DNA of 64,000 bases. Origin: Fistulifera solaris. Taxonomy: Eukaryota > Bacillariophyta > Bacillariophyceae > Naviculales > Stauroneidaceae. Shown here in pieces: positions 42,447 through 53,130 of the stretch. Positions within the stretch are counted from its first letter, which is position 1. Each line of letters begins with the position of its first letter. Where the stretch lies: assembly GCA_030295235.1 (NCBI GenBank), contig AP026162.1, positions 372,001 to 436,000 on the forward strand, given 5' to 3'. Both the position numbers and the translations under genes were made by a program. The notes under the pieces were generated by a model, which saw only the letters and a program-made list of their open reading frames with translations, was not told the origin of the DNA and searched no databases.

Positions 42447-44423
42447 ATGTCATCCGAAGACCTTTCTCATCTTCCTTCCAGCTCTAAACGGCAACGAACG
42501 ACAAGTCTGCTGACAATGCACCGCCCAATCACCAACGTACCGGCTCTTTTACTAGAGCAGCAATTAGAAAGCTTGCAAGCAGAACTAGATCACGAGAGGT
42601 CTTTACGAATTCTCGACCAGCGGCGGGCGCAACAGCAGAAGGAGCTGCTCGAACAACAAGTTGAGTTTGCCGTGAAAGAAGCAACTAATGCAAAGCAATT
42701 GATCAATGACTTTCGTACGGAGAGTCAAAACACTCTGCAGAAAATGAAAGACGCAAGAGATATGGCGTACGAAGAAGTCCGCAAATTACAAGTCGAGCTC
42801 ATTTACGCTAGAGAAGAGGCGGAGAGCGGGGATGATGAGGATCATACCTGGAAATCAGAATACAACAGTCTTAAACAAAAACTACAGTTTCAAGCAGAAT
42901 ACGAGCAAAAGCTGCTAGAGCAAATCAAAGATTTGGAGAACGAAGTGAAGAAACTTTCCGAAGAATTGCTTCGAACAAAGTCACCCGATTCACAACAGAT
43001 GAATTTAAGCCCCTCTCAAGATGCCCCATCTGACTTGCTGAAAGAACTACAGCGCGTCCGCATTGAATTGGCGGAGACGGAGCGATCTCACAGACAGCTG
43101 CAGCGATCACTCCAGGCAGCGGAGCAGCGCAACAAAACGCTTGTCGATGAGCGCGAAGTGGCGCAACGTGGTGCTGAACGGTTACCCAAAGTTCTGGCGG
43201 AACTCGACAAGTTACGAACAGACCACGAAGATTCACTGGCTACGCAGACAGCTTGGAAAACGTTTGGCGAAGAGCTTTTCGAAAAGCTCAAGGCTACGGG
43301 TATGTATAACATGTTTATCAAAACAAGCAATCAGTTGCTACCTCCGGAAGTGTCAACCGTTCTACGAATTCTTGAATCAGTGCAGCAAAAGTCTGAGAAG
43401 ACAACGCAAGAAAACAACAAGCTTTGTGAAAAACTTCGAGCATTGGAGTCGGCAATGAAATCTACCGAAACGCAATCGTTTCAGAGCCTAAACAAACAGC
43501 TGGAGTGGTCTAAAGAAACAAGTAAACTCGAGCAGAAACTTGTGATATCTGAACAAGAGGTGGCTTTGCTGAAGAAGAAGAACTCTATTTATCAGGGTGA
43601 AATAGAAAGTCTACGTGATCTTATTAGGACATTCGATGATCTTCCTTTGGCGCCGCACGGCTCGGCGGCATCGGACAACGCGAAAGATGCATCCGCTTTG
43701 AAAACCATGCAGTTATCACTGGACACGAAAGCACAGGAAATTGCCGTATTGGAAAAGGAACGAGAGGAACTCAGAGCTCAACTCGAGTCAACCAAACTGG
43801 CAAGCACCGAATCGAAAGAGGAACTTGAACGAGTCAAAGCAAAATTCGTCAAGCTGCGCGATGCTCTCCAAGACGAACGCGCAAAAGTTGAACAAGCAGA
43901 GGCAAGAGTCATTGAGGCTGAGGCCCTCGCTGGTAAGGGATCATTTGACCCCAATCGTACGCGCGTGTTGCACTTAAAAGAAACGCCGTTAGTTCAGTCT
44001 CTCAAAGAGGAAATTCAGGTTTTGAGACGCCAGTTAGAAGTGAAGTCCGCGTCATCGTCAAAATTAGCACCGGACCCCGACAAACTGAACCAACGGTTGA
44101 AACAAAATTTCAAAGAACAAATTGCACTTTTCCGCGAGGGCGTTTATTTGATGACCGGATTTAAAGTAGACATGTTACCTGGAACCGAACGACCGACATT
44201 TCGCGTGCGCTCCATGTTTGCAGAGCGAGAGGAAGATCATCTGATGTTGAAGTGGCCGAAAGGAGGCGAAACAATCAAGTCTCTTGATATTCTTGGCACG
44301 GAACTGGCCAATTTGTTGGCTGCCAGTCCTAGTTACGAATACATGACAAAATTTCATAGCCTTCCGGCTTTCTTGGCCAGCGTGCAGCTCAGCTTGTTCG
44401 AAAAACAGACAATGATGATGTAG
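42447..44423 (+). CDS. MAD1: Spindle-assembly checkpoint protein MAD1
   Basis: Single exon of 658 residues, intact. Nearly the whole protein is heptad-rich coiled coil (residues ~30-540). The conserved C-terminal domain follows: KEQIALFREGVYLMTGFKVD, RPTFRVRSMFAEREEDHLML and the final PAFLASVQLSLFE, matching the MAD1 C-terminal fold that binds BUB1 and kinetochores. In other eukaryotes MAD1 recruits and converts MAD2 at unattached kinetochores. The neighbouring gamma-tubulin complex gene also serves the spindle, but I see no reason to infer co-regulation. Confidence 0.88.
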   Translation: MSSEDLSHLPSSSKRQRTTSLLTMHRPITNVPALLLEQQLESLQAELDHERSLRILDQRRAQQQKELLEQQVEFAVKEATNAKQLINDFRTESQNTLQKMKDARDMAYEEVRKLQVELIYAREEAESGDDEDHTWKSEYNSLKQKLQFQAEYEQKLLEQIKDLENEVKKLSEELLRTKSPDSQQMNLSPSQDAPSDLLKELQRVRIELAETERSHRQLQRSLQAAEQRNKTLVDEREVAQRGAERLPKVLAELDKLRTDHEDSLATQTAWKTFGEELFEKLKATGMYNMFIKTSNQLLPPEVSTVLRILESVQQKSEKTTQENNKLCEKLRALESAMKSTETQSFQSLNKQLEWSKETSKLEQKLVISEQEVALLKKKNSIYQGEIESLRDLIRTFDDLPLAPHGSAASDNAKDASALKTMQLSLDTKAQEIAVLEKEREELRAQLESTKLASTESKEELERVKAKFVKLRDALQDERAKVEQAEARVIEAEALAGKGSFDPNRTRVLHLKETPLVQSLKEEIQVLRRQLEVKSASSSKLAPDPDKLNQRLKQNFKEQIALFREGVYLMTGFKVDMLPGTERPTFRVRSMFAEREEDHLMLKWPKGGETIKSLDILGTELANLLAASPSYEYMTKFHSLPAFLASVQLSLFEKQTMMM

Positions 44424-44807
44424 CCTTTATAGTCAGTCTTGATTAGGAAGTAAGTAGAATAATGATCATAATGTTAGAATGATAATCTCATTGGATGTAA
44501 AGACGGGATACGAGCAATGCGAAATGGATCACACCGGTATACGACTGTCGATTAGAAAGTACAGCTACAGTTACTGTTGTCTTACTGGCTTTCGATGCGA
44601 TTGTTATTGAGAGGTGCGCTCTCGTCTTATTTGTTGTCATTGCGTTGGTTGATCATCTTTATCGCGGTGTAGATGATCAACTTCTAATAGCGAAAGCGTT
44701 ACCTTTCGAGAATCGATAGGGTTGACGTACTTCTTGCGTAACTAGACGGCGAGCGAAGTCAAATCCGTAATCGTTGTATTTTGCGGGCGTCAGCGAACGT
44801 CGACACC
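44424..44807. other. Intergenic between MAD1 and the GCP gene
   Basis: Promoter region of the GCP gene. An inverted pair GTTGATCATC/GATGATCAAC lies at about 44648-44682. Nothing else was recognised. Confidence 0.5.
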
Positions 44808-47800
44808 ATGAAGTCAAATGCGAGAAAGGAAATGATAGCCAATCGGGCCTTGCTGGCGCGAAAGCAGCGTCCAGGGAACTCTGGCAAAGTTCATTTTTCG
44901 AACTTGGATGAGCAGGACTCGACTTCGGGATCAATAGCGACTAATAACACACAATCGACGAGTGCGTATACGCAAAGCTGGAGCTACCTCCGATCAAATC
45001 CGACAAATAATAATGAGTTTGACAATCCCGAACGTCTGAACGCATCAACGCGACAGTTGCCCTTGCCAGTAACCACCAGTCCAAGTACATCGTCTGTACC
45101 GATCAAATCTCCGAGCTCGAGAAAGGATGTATCCTATCACATAACAATCGGTCAATCACCGCGACATCAAACGAATGGGGCAAAGCTTTCGCCGAAAAAT
45201 CACTTGCTAGAACGCAGTACCGAGGTAGCAGACGAAGTTGCCGCTCTGCTAGCATCAGTTCGGAGAACTACGTCACCTCGTCGTCTCAATGCTGCGGAGG
45301 ACAAGAACGAAGTGCACGGTAATCAGAGTTACGAAAGCGCAATGATGAATTCTTCGCAACTCGAAAACAGCATGACAGAAGACAGAAAGGCTCAAAATAA
45401 TGAAATTAAACAATCTGCGGTGGCTAAGATTGAGACCGAGAACATCACCGTTCGTCGAAATCATGTGAAGAATCATATTCATACTGAAATCAAAGAAGAG
45501 TTCGAGGACACCGACGAGGAACAGGTGACCCCCGTTGCCAATCGACCATTGACCTTGGAGGATTTGGAACCGACTATTAGCGAACCGCTGGTCACTCCAG
45601 CGTGTATTGTCGATGGGTCGACTGTGGTTCTCCGTTCTCAAGAAACTTTGAGGACTTTGAGCCTTGATAAACATCCAGATGAAAGTCATGCTACCTATAA
45701 AATGAACGGATACGGGCTAGGCCAACCGGAAGAGCTCCTCCACCTTCACATCCAGGAATCCAATATGGCTCGAGTAAACAACGATGACCCTACCGTGCTT
45801 TGTTACTGGGATCGTATCGTGTTAAAATCGCAACGCTTCAAAGGCAATGTTTTGGGTGCTATCCGGCGTCGACACTGGGAAATCGGTTTCACGCAGCAGT
45901 CTCTACCCGGGCCCGCTGAACAGTGGAGAGTGATACGGACGGATTTCAAGACAGCAATTAACATTGGTCGCTCGGCCATCGATAATGAAGCAATCCTGAG
46001 AGCCAAAATGGGACCGACAGAGCCTGTTCAATTTGGAGACCCAATCGTTCTCCGTAATTGCCATACCGGTGGCATTTTGTCCCTGGCAGAGCCAAACCTT
46101 CAGAATTTGCGCCTTACTGCGGATTCGCACGATCCCAATCGAATCCGCCACGATGATCTTCATGATGCTACAACTTTAGGTAAGCTTCAGCGACACGATC
46201 GGATAGTGCCGGTGCCAGCTGAGGCCTATCACTTTTTACCTCCGGCGATCCCAGCAGCGCCACTCCGGAGCATCTCGCGTGTTCTACAACAACAACAACA
46301 TCCATTTCTGAATGGAAACTTTTATTTTCAAGCCTTGGATCGAAACGAGAAAGTCGCAGCAAAAGCCACCACTTGCCCTAAAGAAGCCTCTCACCAAGAG
46401 GTTCTCCTTATGGATGAGCTCTTGGGCTCGTTCTTGGGGCTCGAGGGCGAATACATAAAAGTACTTGGCCCCAATGAAGATGTGCTTGAGTTTCGCTTTT
46501 CGCTGACAGACTCACCCGTGACTACGTTCGACAAATTCTGTCGGCATATTGTCCAAGGTATGCTTCCACTCTCCAAAGCCTACATCAACGTTAAGCGCTT
46601 TTTGGGCACCCACGAGTCACGGTATGCATATGGCTGTGTCGTTCATGCATTCTGTGAGGAGCTTGATACCATGATACAAGAATACATCGGTTTCATAGCA
46701 AATATTGAAAGTGACTATCGTAAATCTATGGTTGGAGGCCAGGCCATGACACTCTGTAATTTGCAAGTACTAATAAAGCCGGCAATGGACGTGATGCTGG
46801 TGCTCGAGGCCGCGACTCTTGCGGCGCGCACGAAAAAAGGTGGAGCTCTCCTAAATAGTTTACGCGATCTCGTGCTGCAATCATTCGAAGGCAACAACGT
46901 TGCTGAGGCGGTTCTCCACCAGCTACTGAAGGCGGGAGCAGCCCCATACCTCAAGATGCTCAGCGAGTGGTTAGAATGTGGCGATCTTAGTTTTGACCCA
47001 CATTCTGAATTTATGGTGCAAAAGATGGGCGACAACAGATCTTGGGAATATCGCTACTCGGTTTGTCTAGAACATGTTTTGAAAGATCTTTTTCCTTCTG
47101 AGTTGATAGTTGAAAGGATTTTTGGCAACTGGGAGATATTGGAACGCTCTGAGAAGTTGTACCAAAGCAGATTTGAGTATCGCGTCTCAGCCACTTTGTT
47201 ACTTTGAGAGTACATCTACCTTTGCTAACTACGTGCAAGGAAATTATGAAAAAGCTTCCCAAGCGCTTGTTGACCTGCTTTTGAATGACTTTGATTTAAT
47301 CGGATCTCTTCGTTTGGTCAAGCGATTCTTTCTCTTGGATCAAGGTGATTTCTTCATTAACTTCCTGGATGCAGCTGAAGACGAACTGCGAAAGGATTTG
47401 GACACAATCTCGATGGGAAGAATCCAATATTGGTTGGACCTGTTTATTCAAAACGTTGATAAGCACTTCGATGATTCCTTGGCTATAGCACCTTCCGCTA
47501 GGAGCCTATCCCGACAGGGCCTGGCACTTACCGGTCTTCACTGCTGTTTTGCATCAGGAAGCTTAGCAGATCGTCTAGACGAATTGTTCGCTGCAACTGG
47601 AGGACTAGACACAAAGGAACCTTGGACTCCACTTCGACACGCATACGGTGGCAACACTTCCGATACCTTGACGGGTCTTGATGCCTTCATGTTTGATTTC
47701 AGATCAATTCCGTTTCCGATATCTTTGATTTTTATCAGAGAAGGCCATGGATAGCTACCAGCTCTTGTTCAGACACCTCTTTTTGCTAAATACGTTGAAC

Positions 47801-48467
47801 GAAGACTGGTCGGAATATGGCAAGATCATCAGGACATGAAAGAGTTGCAGTCACTTCGCAAAGCTCTAGGTCCTACATTCTTGCTTCGTCAGAGAATGGT
47901 GCATTTCGTTCAAAATCTCATCTATTACTTAATGCATGAAGTGCTCGAACCCCAATGGATAGAAATGGAGGCTTTCATATTCAACTATGACGGCAAAAAG
48001 ACGAGACTATCGATGACATCGTGAATGTTCACATATGTTTTCTGAATCAAGCGCTTGAAGCATGCCTATTGACTAACCGCAATCTTGTGAGGTCGCTGAC
48101 GAAACTGATGAAAACGTGTCTCCTCTTTTCCGACCAAATGAAGCTCTTTATGAAAGCAACCAAAATATCAGACGACAAATATCATGTCGCAAATGAAAAA
48201 CAGAAGGTGGTACAGCGGACGCTAAATGATCGAAGGGATTCAAGGCGCTTCCTAGTTGACCAAAAGACTTTGCAGAAAACTATTCAGAACTCACGGATGG
48301 AGCGAAGAGAAAGAATCCAACGACAAACAGCTAGGGTAGAGCACGAAATCAATGGCGAGTCTTACCCTAGGATGATCAGCCGTTTCGATGAAGTATTCTC
48401 CAAGAATTTACGAGATTTCATGTCGCAGTTGACACAATCCGACGATCTATACCACTCGCAAAGGTGA
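44808..48467 (+). CDS. GCP2: Gamma-tubulin complex component, GCP2/Spc97-like
   Basis: About 1,220 residues from the ATG at 44808. A long polar N-terminus (~200 residues) precedes a domain with repeated WRVI/VLRN segments. The GRIP1 region begins EVLLMDELLGSFLGLEGEYI and continues to WEYRYSVCLEHVLKDLF; GRIP2 includes TGRYWNALRSC, LVKRFFLLDQGDFFINFLDA, SEKAMDSYQLLFRHLFLL, YVERRLVGIWQDHQDM and VNVHICFLNQALEACLLTN. These are the core of gamma-tubulin ring and small complexes. The C-terminal half is split by four frame changes: net +1 near 47100-47112, +1 in T5 47729-47733, -1 in A3 47788-47790 and -1 in A5 47995-47999. The conserved order across them argues for consensus errors rather than decay. 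A charged, coiled tail closes the protein. Confidence 0.82.
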
Positions 48468-48862
48468 ATCTTTGCATTCGTCTGGATTACAATGGGTACG
48501 TAACGAAAGCTATGGGTTTAAAGAAGTAAGCGCAATTAGTTTTATGAGGGTAAATGTTAGCTAGCCTAATTTCTAATTTCCGCAACCCTACTTGGTAGTA
48601 AAGTTACTACAATCAGTACTGATGTTCCCTAAGTAACCATGTCAACGGCGATACGGCCGTTTTGCCTCTACGCGCCGGAAGCGTATCGGTACTCAAAATC
48701 GGTTATCGGCGAGACGAGAAACTGCTTCCACGACATTCGATTGCGGTTTTTCCTCGGCGAAAGATTTGGACTGCGCTGCTTCATCCTTACCTGAAAAACA
48801 TTTAGTCTATTCGACCCTCTTTTTCCTTCAACAATCACTTGTAAGAACTCTTGACGAGTACA
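48468..48862. other. Intergenic upstream of the zinc-knuckle gene
   Basis: No gene or repeat was recognised. A near-match to the recurrent motif (TACTTGGTA) occurs at about 48591. Confidence 0.45.
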
Positions 48863-49411
48863 ATGCCATCTACTACCAAAGGAAAAAATCGGAGCAGCAA
48901 TTCTGCGCAACGTCGTCTCAACTTCGATCAACAGGGCTCGAGGACGAGCGACGAGATTATCAGTATCGATGATGATATCGCGCAGACGACAGACTTGGTA
49001 TCATCTCCGCAGAAAAGAAGCTCTGTAACATCTTTTGAGTCACCAGCTCCAAGCAAAAAGCAAAAAAGTGTCGTAATTACACCCGAGGCTCAAAAGGAGG
49101 ATCTTTCCCAATTTGTCCCGAAGTACATACACAAGAATGTCGAGTACTGCCGTGAAGGCTCGTCTACTCTTCCCAGTAAGACAATTCAAGTTTACCAATG
49201 GATTCGAGAGCGGTACAAAATTCCTTCCGACTTTGAACAGCAACGATTCTTTGGTCCCTTGAGCGGTACAAGCTATGAACAGCGTGTTATCACTGAATAC
49301 AAGCTCGGCAAATTAGATCGCAAAGAAGATGCGCCCGACGATGAGACTTTGATTTGCTCGGGCTGTGCGCAAACGGGTCATCTGCGAGATGACTGCCCAG
49401 CACTCATTTGA
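48863..49411 (+). CDS. CCHC zinc-knuckle protein of unknown function
   Basis: 182 residues from the ATG at 48863; an in-frame ATG four codons earlier is possible. The first ~80 residues are polar and disordered, with basic patches such as SKKQKS. A more ordered part follows (VPKYIHKNVEYCREGSSTLP, QVYQWIRERYKIPSDFEQQ, YEQRVITEYKLGKLD). The C-terminus is a single zinc knuckle, CSGCAQTGHLRDDC (C-x2-C-x4-H-x4-C), a nucleic-acid-binding module. There is no flanking polyprotein or repeat that would suggest a retroelement origin, so I take it as a host RNA-binding protein. The family is not recognised. Confidence 0.65.
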   Translation: MPSTTKGKNRSSNSAQRRLNFDQQGSRTSDEIISIDDDIAQTTDLVSSPQKRSSVTSFESPAPSKKQKSVVITPEAQKEDLSQFVPKYIHKNVEYCREGSSTLPSKTIQVYQWIRERYKIPSDFEQQRFFGPLSGTSYEQRVITEYKLGKLDRKEDAPDDETLICSGCAQTGHLRDDCPALI

Positions 49412-49512
49412 CAATGGAGTTTGTGAGACGCAAACACCTTATTGACGATAGAACTCTCCACTTGCACAGAGCAATACGTAAAAGCTTAGAACGATAAAAT
49501 GAAGATTTATCT

Positions 49513-50702
49513 TTACTTGAGTAAATTCTTTAGAGCGAGCCACTCAAACACGTTGCTGGGACGAGTTTGCCACCAGAAACCTGGCCAGTGCTGCATCCAA
49601 GAAGACTCTCTCAGATTGAAAGCGTAGTCGAGCGGAGGCTCCCAGCCGTGCTCTTTATAGATGCGAGTTATATCATTCAAACATTTAGAACGCCGATCCA
49701 TGTGTCCGGTGCCAGAGCTAATACCACTGGAGAGACCCGTGTCGGCAATGTTACCTTCCACGTAAATGGGAATCTCCGGTACATGAGCTTTGGATTCCGC
49801 GCGAGTTACATTCGCCACGAGAATGGACATCGCAACGTCTTCACAGTTTTTGTATTGATCGACATAGTCCAAAATTTCTCGTGGGTGTTCTTCGTTCCAG
49901 TACATGGCCATGTAACGTTCCTGAAGAAAACACGCTTTGGTCAAATGAAATTCATCTGCTGCCGCAGATAAACATTGGGCCAAGAATAGTAGGTCAATTC
50001 AATGTCAGCTCCAGCATTTTGGATTCGGGAAGGAGCGGAAAGTCGTGGATAGTAACCCACCATTGACTGTGGGTGAGCACGCCACGCGTCAAAGCCCGCT
50101 TGCAACGATTTGCAGCTGACACGAACATCATCGTCCACCATGAAGATGGCTTTCCAGGCCAAGCCTTCAATGGGTAAGAACCTACTGTTCAATGAGTCTC
50201 TCGGAACACGAACAAAAGTCAAATCAGAGTTGTTGCTCGTGTCGCCTGGCCGTAATTTGCTGCTTTTGAAAAAAGTGGAGGGATGGGGAGGGGTGACATC
50301 CAACTCAGCCCACACTATGTAAATGTGATCAACGCCAGATCGCTTTCCACATTTCGAGCCATAGTGTGCAATAGCTTCTTGTAGTTGCTTGGGGCGTTTG
50401 TAAGTGTTAATAATGACGGCAAAGCTTGTCTCTTCAACGAGGAATTTCTCCGGCAGTCGATAACCGCCCACAACGACATCTCCCAAGAAGCAAATTGTTG
50501 ACACAGCGAGAAAAAAGAACAGTATTTGCAAGCCCGTTCGACAACCAAGGGAAAGTAAGGACCATCGAAACCTCAATTCTATCCAAAATCGTGTGCATCG
50601 CGGAACGTTAGTCGACGAAGAAGTTCGTCTCAATTCTACATTCTCCGAGGTCGCTAAGCTTTGATATTTCCGCGGCGTCGCAGGTTGCCTTACTCGCAGC
50701 AT
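49513..50702 (-). CDS. Exostosin-like GT64 glycosyltransferase, type II membrane protein
   Basis: About 396 residues from the ATG at 50702. A cytosolic N-terminus is followed by one anchor segment (LQILFFFLAVSTICFLGDVV). The GT64 domain has FAVIINTYKRPKQLQEAIAH, the metal-binding DDD in IFMVDDDVRVSC and MVGYYPRLSAPSR. After a one-base change in A3 (49980-49982) come FHLTKACFLQERYMAMYW and YVDQYKNCEDVAMSILVAN. One extra base gives WPNVLSAAADEFHLTKACF, as in EXT/EXTL C-terminal domains. These enzymes transfer N-acetylhexosamine in the Golgi; in algae the acceptor glycan is unknown. Confidence 0.82.
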
Positions 50703-51256
50703 ATTAGCAGTCACCTTGAAAACAAAAAACGATGTAAAATACTGAGGCGCTGAAAGAAATAATAATCTTTCTAATTGCTTTTCCATTGCAGCAGTATCGT
50801 CATCATTTTTTTGCATTTTTTCGATGCAAGCGATGATGATGCAACGTCGTTGCGTATAGCGGAGATGAATAGGGACAGGGATACAAACGAACGGATTTTA
50901 TTGCGACCCTCGAAATTTTCGTCTACACTTTGGTCTACAGTAAAATTGCATTTCAACTTATTGTCAACTTGTTCACAAGAATTTCGAGGCAATCAAACGA
51001 GGTATCTATTGCAAATGACGCCTATGGGAATTGAATGCTCCGCAAGCTAGCAGATCAACGGTGAAATAGGACTCAGTCTGTTTTTTTTCTAAAAAAGATG
51101 ATGTTTCATGACTCATGACCAAAACAGTCGTGATTAAGGTCGTAATAATTTTAGAAGTGCCAGTAGTCTATGGCAATAAAACTTTAGCCATAGATTGTGC
51201 TTTCTGTCGTCAAAACTATAAGTGTCATGTAGCATGTCGAGCGCATCCGCAAATTG
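50703..51256. other. Intergenic with a bZIP-like palindrome
   Basis: No gene was recognised. A TTCATGACTCATGA element lies at about 51106-51119, resembling AP-1/bZIP-type sites; it is close to the 3' end of the minus-strand gene and may be incidental. Confidence 0.4.
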
Positions 51257-52042
51257 TTAGGGGTCGGCTTCCTCTATTCGTTGTTCCTCTGAAATGGAAG
51301 AGGTCACTTTCTTCTTCCGGACGACTTTCTTTGCCGAATAACCTGCTGGAGGGTTACCTTTTAGTAGTAATAGATCTTCTTCTACAGGATTCTGCATGGG
51401 AGGAACAAATCGCGTTCGCGGCATCCATATCAAATCGGCACCCCCTTCATAAAAGACGCTCTCTAACTCCGCCACTTGAGGAAGTATATCAGCCAGCTTC
51501 CAATCTCCAACTTTCGTGTATGATCGCTTTTCCAAGTCAACTTGTTCTTGAACAGGTCGGATCCATGTGGTTGTCTCGCTCAAGAACTGCAAGGCAGCCA
51601 AGACCATTTCTTTGGCATCCATCATGGGCGGAACCATTCCTGGACGTACGGCTAATGCACACGTTTTGAGAAAGGCTTTCGCCGTCACGTTTCCTCCATC
51701 ATCGTCGACGACTTTCAAGAGACTTGCTAGAAGACTCATGGATGACGGAACCTGCTTCGCATACTGCAAAATCGTTTCGTCGCTCATGTTGCTGTCGATC
51801 GTCTTGAGTGTTTTAGGTTTCTTGACAGGAGGCGGTCCTGTCAATCCCGTATCATTCAAAGGATCCACCCGATGGTCTTTTAGTATTCTGCGCAACAAAT
51901 CCTTCTCTATATCGTTCATCTCCTCGGAAAGCAACTGCTGCTGCAAGAAGAGGAAACCCGCCCCGCGAAAATTTTGAGAATGACGGTAGCGATTGCTCGC
52001 CATGGCTTGCTCGACTTCGGCAAGAGACGGATATTCTGCCAT
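51257..52042 (-). CDS. Uncharacterised 261-residue protein
   Basis: Single exon with an ATG at 52042. The N-terminus is helical (YPSLAEVEQAMASNRYRHSQ, then LSEEMNDIEKDLLRRILKDH). The middle carries a basic-Pro stretch (GPPPVKKPKTLK), then a longer ordered block (VPSSMSLLASLLKVVDDDGG; ALAVRPGMVPPMMDAKEMVL; DLIWMPRTRFVPPMQNPV). The tail is Lys-rich (KKVVRKKKV). It has no signal, membrane segment or known motif. Length, composition and absence of frame damage support a real gene. I do not recognise the family. Confidence 0.6.
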   Translation of the reverse strand: MAEYPSLAEVEQAMASNRYRHSQNFRGAGFLFLQQQLLSEEMNDIEKDLLRRILKDHRVDPLNDTGLTGPPPVKKPKTLKTIDSNMSDETILQYAKQVPSSMSLLASLLKVVDDDGGNVTAKAFLKTCALAVRPGMVPPMMDAKEMVLAALQFLSETTTWIRPVQEQVDLEKRSYTKVGDWKLADILPQVAELESVFYEGGADLIWMPRTRFVPPMQNPVEEDLLLLKGNPPAGYSAKKVVRKKKVTSSISEEQRIEEADP

Positions 52043-52337
52043 TATGAATTGAATAAAGATGAAGGAAAGTATACAATAATAAAAAGCAATTAATAAATAA
52101 AGGCTCGCGATTCATCATCAAACACCGCATCGCATTATTTTTCTTAATAACCTCAGTCCCGGGTGCATAGGTCCCGGGTCTGACGCTATGCGATATCTCC
52201 ACCGGGGACCGAGCCGCCCACATGCGGAAAGAGCGAATACGAAATAAGTTACCCGCACGCACTACTGCTAGACACTAAAGAAATGTTGGAAGCGGCAAGT
52301 GTAAGGAAAAGAAAAGCGTCGTTGCAAAAAAAGACTT

Positions 52338-52880
52338 TCAGAATTTCCGTCTGCCTCAAAACAAGGACAGCCGTACATCTGCTAATCATAGTCGAAAGTG
52401 TACCTGGTAGTAACCTTAAGGTTATCAACTTATCCACGACTGCACTTCAGTCATGAATCAAAGTTTTTTCGACGACACTGCTGACCACAATACGTTCGTT
52501 CAGCATGTTATTGAGCTCCTATCTGGCATTATAGCAAAAAATAGGCTTTAGCAGCGTTGGAATTACACGTCATTGTATTTTTGTGTCAAAGCGCCTAGCG
52601 AAACGTTGTCTTCCGTGTTTACTATTGAATATAGTGTTGTCCGTTTTCGCCACGATTGCATTTCAGTCTTGAATCAAAATTCTGCTAGCCTAGCGACAAT
52701 GCTGCAACACTTTGATCGTTCAGCAAATAATTATCTTGGGCTTCATTTGTCTTTATTGCAGTGAAATAGTGTTTTGCAGCGGTTTTTTTTTTGCGTCGAG
52801 GAGCCTTGCGAAACGCTTTCTGCCGTATTTACTATGGACCAAAGTGATTGACTGCAATTCATGAATCTAAATAATTCGTG
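52338..52880 (+). repeat. Two-and-a-bit tandem units of dispersed repeat R
   Basis: The hairpin block (A/C)CGA(C/T)TGCA(C/T)TTCAGTC occurs at about 52437 and 52653, and a degenerate third at about 52849, spacing ~210-216 bp. Other shared blocks are TTCGTTCAGCA, a GCAGCG block, and the GAGCC or GCGCC..GCGAAACG and TTTACTAT blocks that end each unit. A copy of TACCTGGTA (52401-52409) lies inside unit 1. The flanking sequence to 53130 holds no gene. Confidence 0.75.
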
Positions 52881-53130
52881 ATGATTTATGATTACAGCAT
52901 ACTCTCAGCTTTTTTTAGATGTGAAAACACTGCACCCCTATTTTTTACACGTCCAGATGGGAAGGCCGAGTACGAAAACATGAATCTAAATGGCACGAAA
53001 AGAAAATGCCAAAAGAGTCGCCTACAGCATCCGAAATCCCTAACCTTAGACCTTACCGAAGACTAGCGTAGCTAAACAAGCTAAAGAACCAAGATCAAGC
53101 GCTTAGCTATATAACCAAAGAAGAAATAAC

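Noticed and set aside
49358-49411. CCHC knuckle as a retroelement Gag fragment
   Set aside because: No neighbouring polyprotein domains or terminal repeats; the rest of the protein looks like an ordinary host gene.
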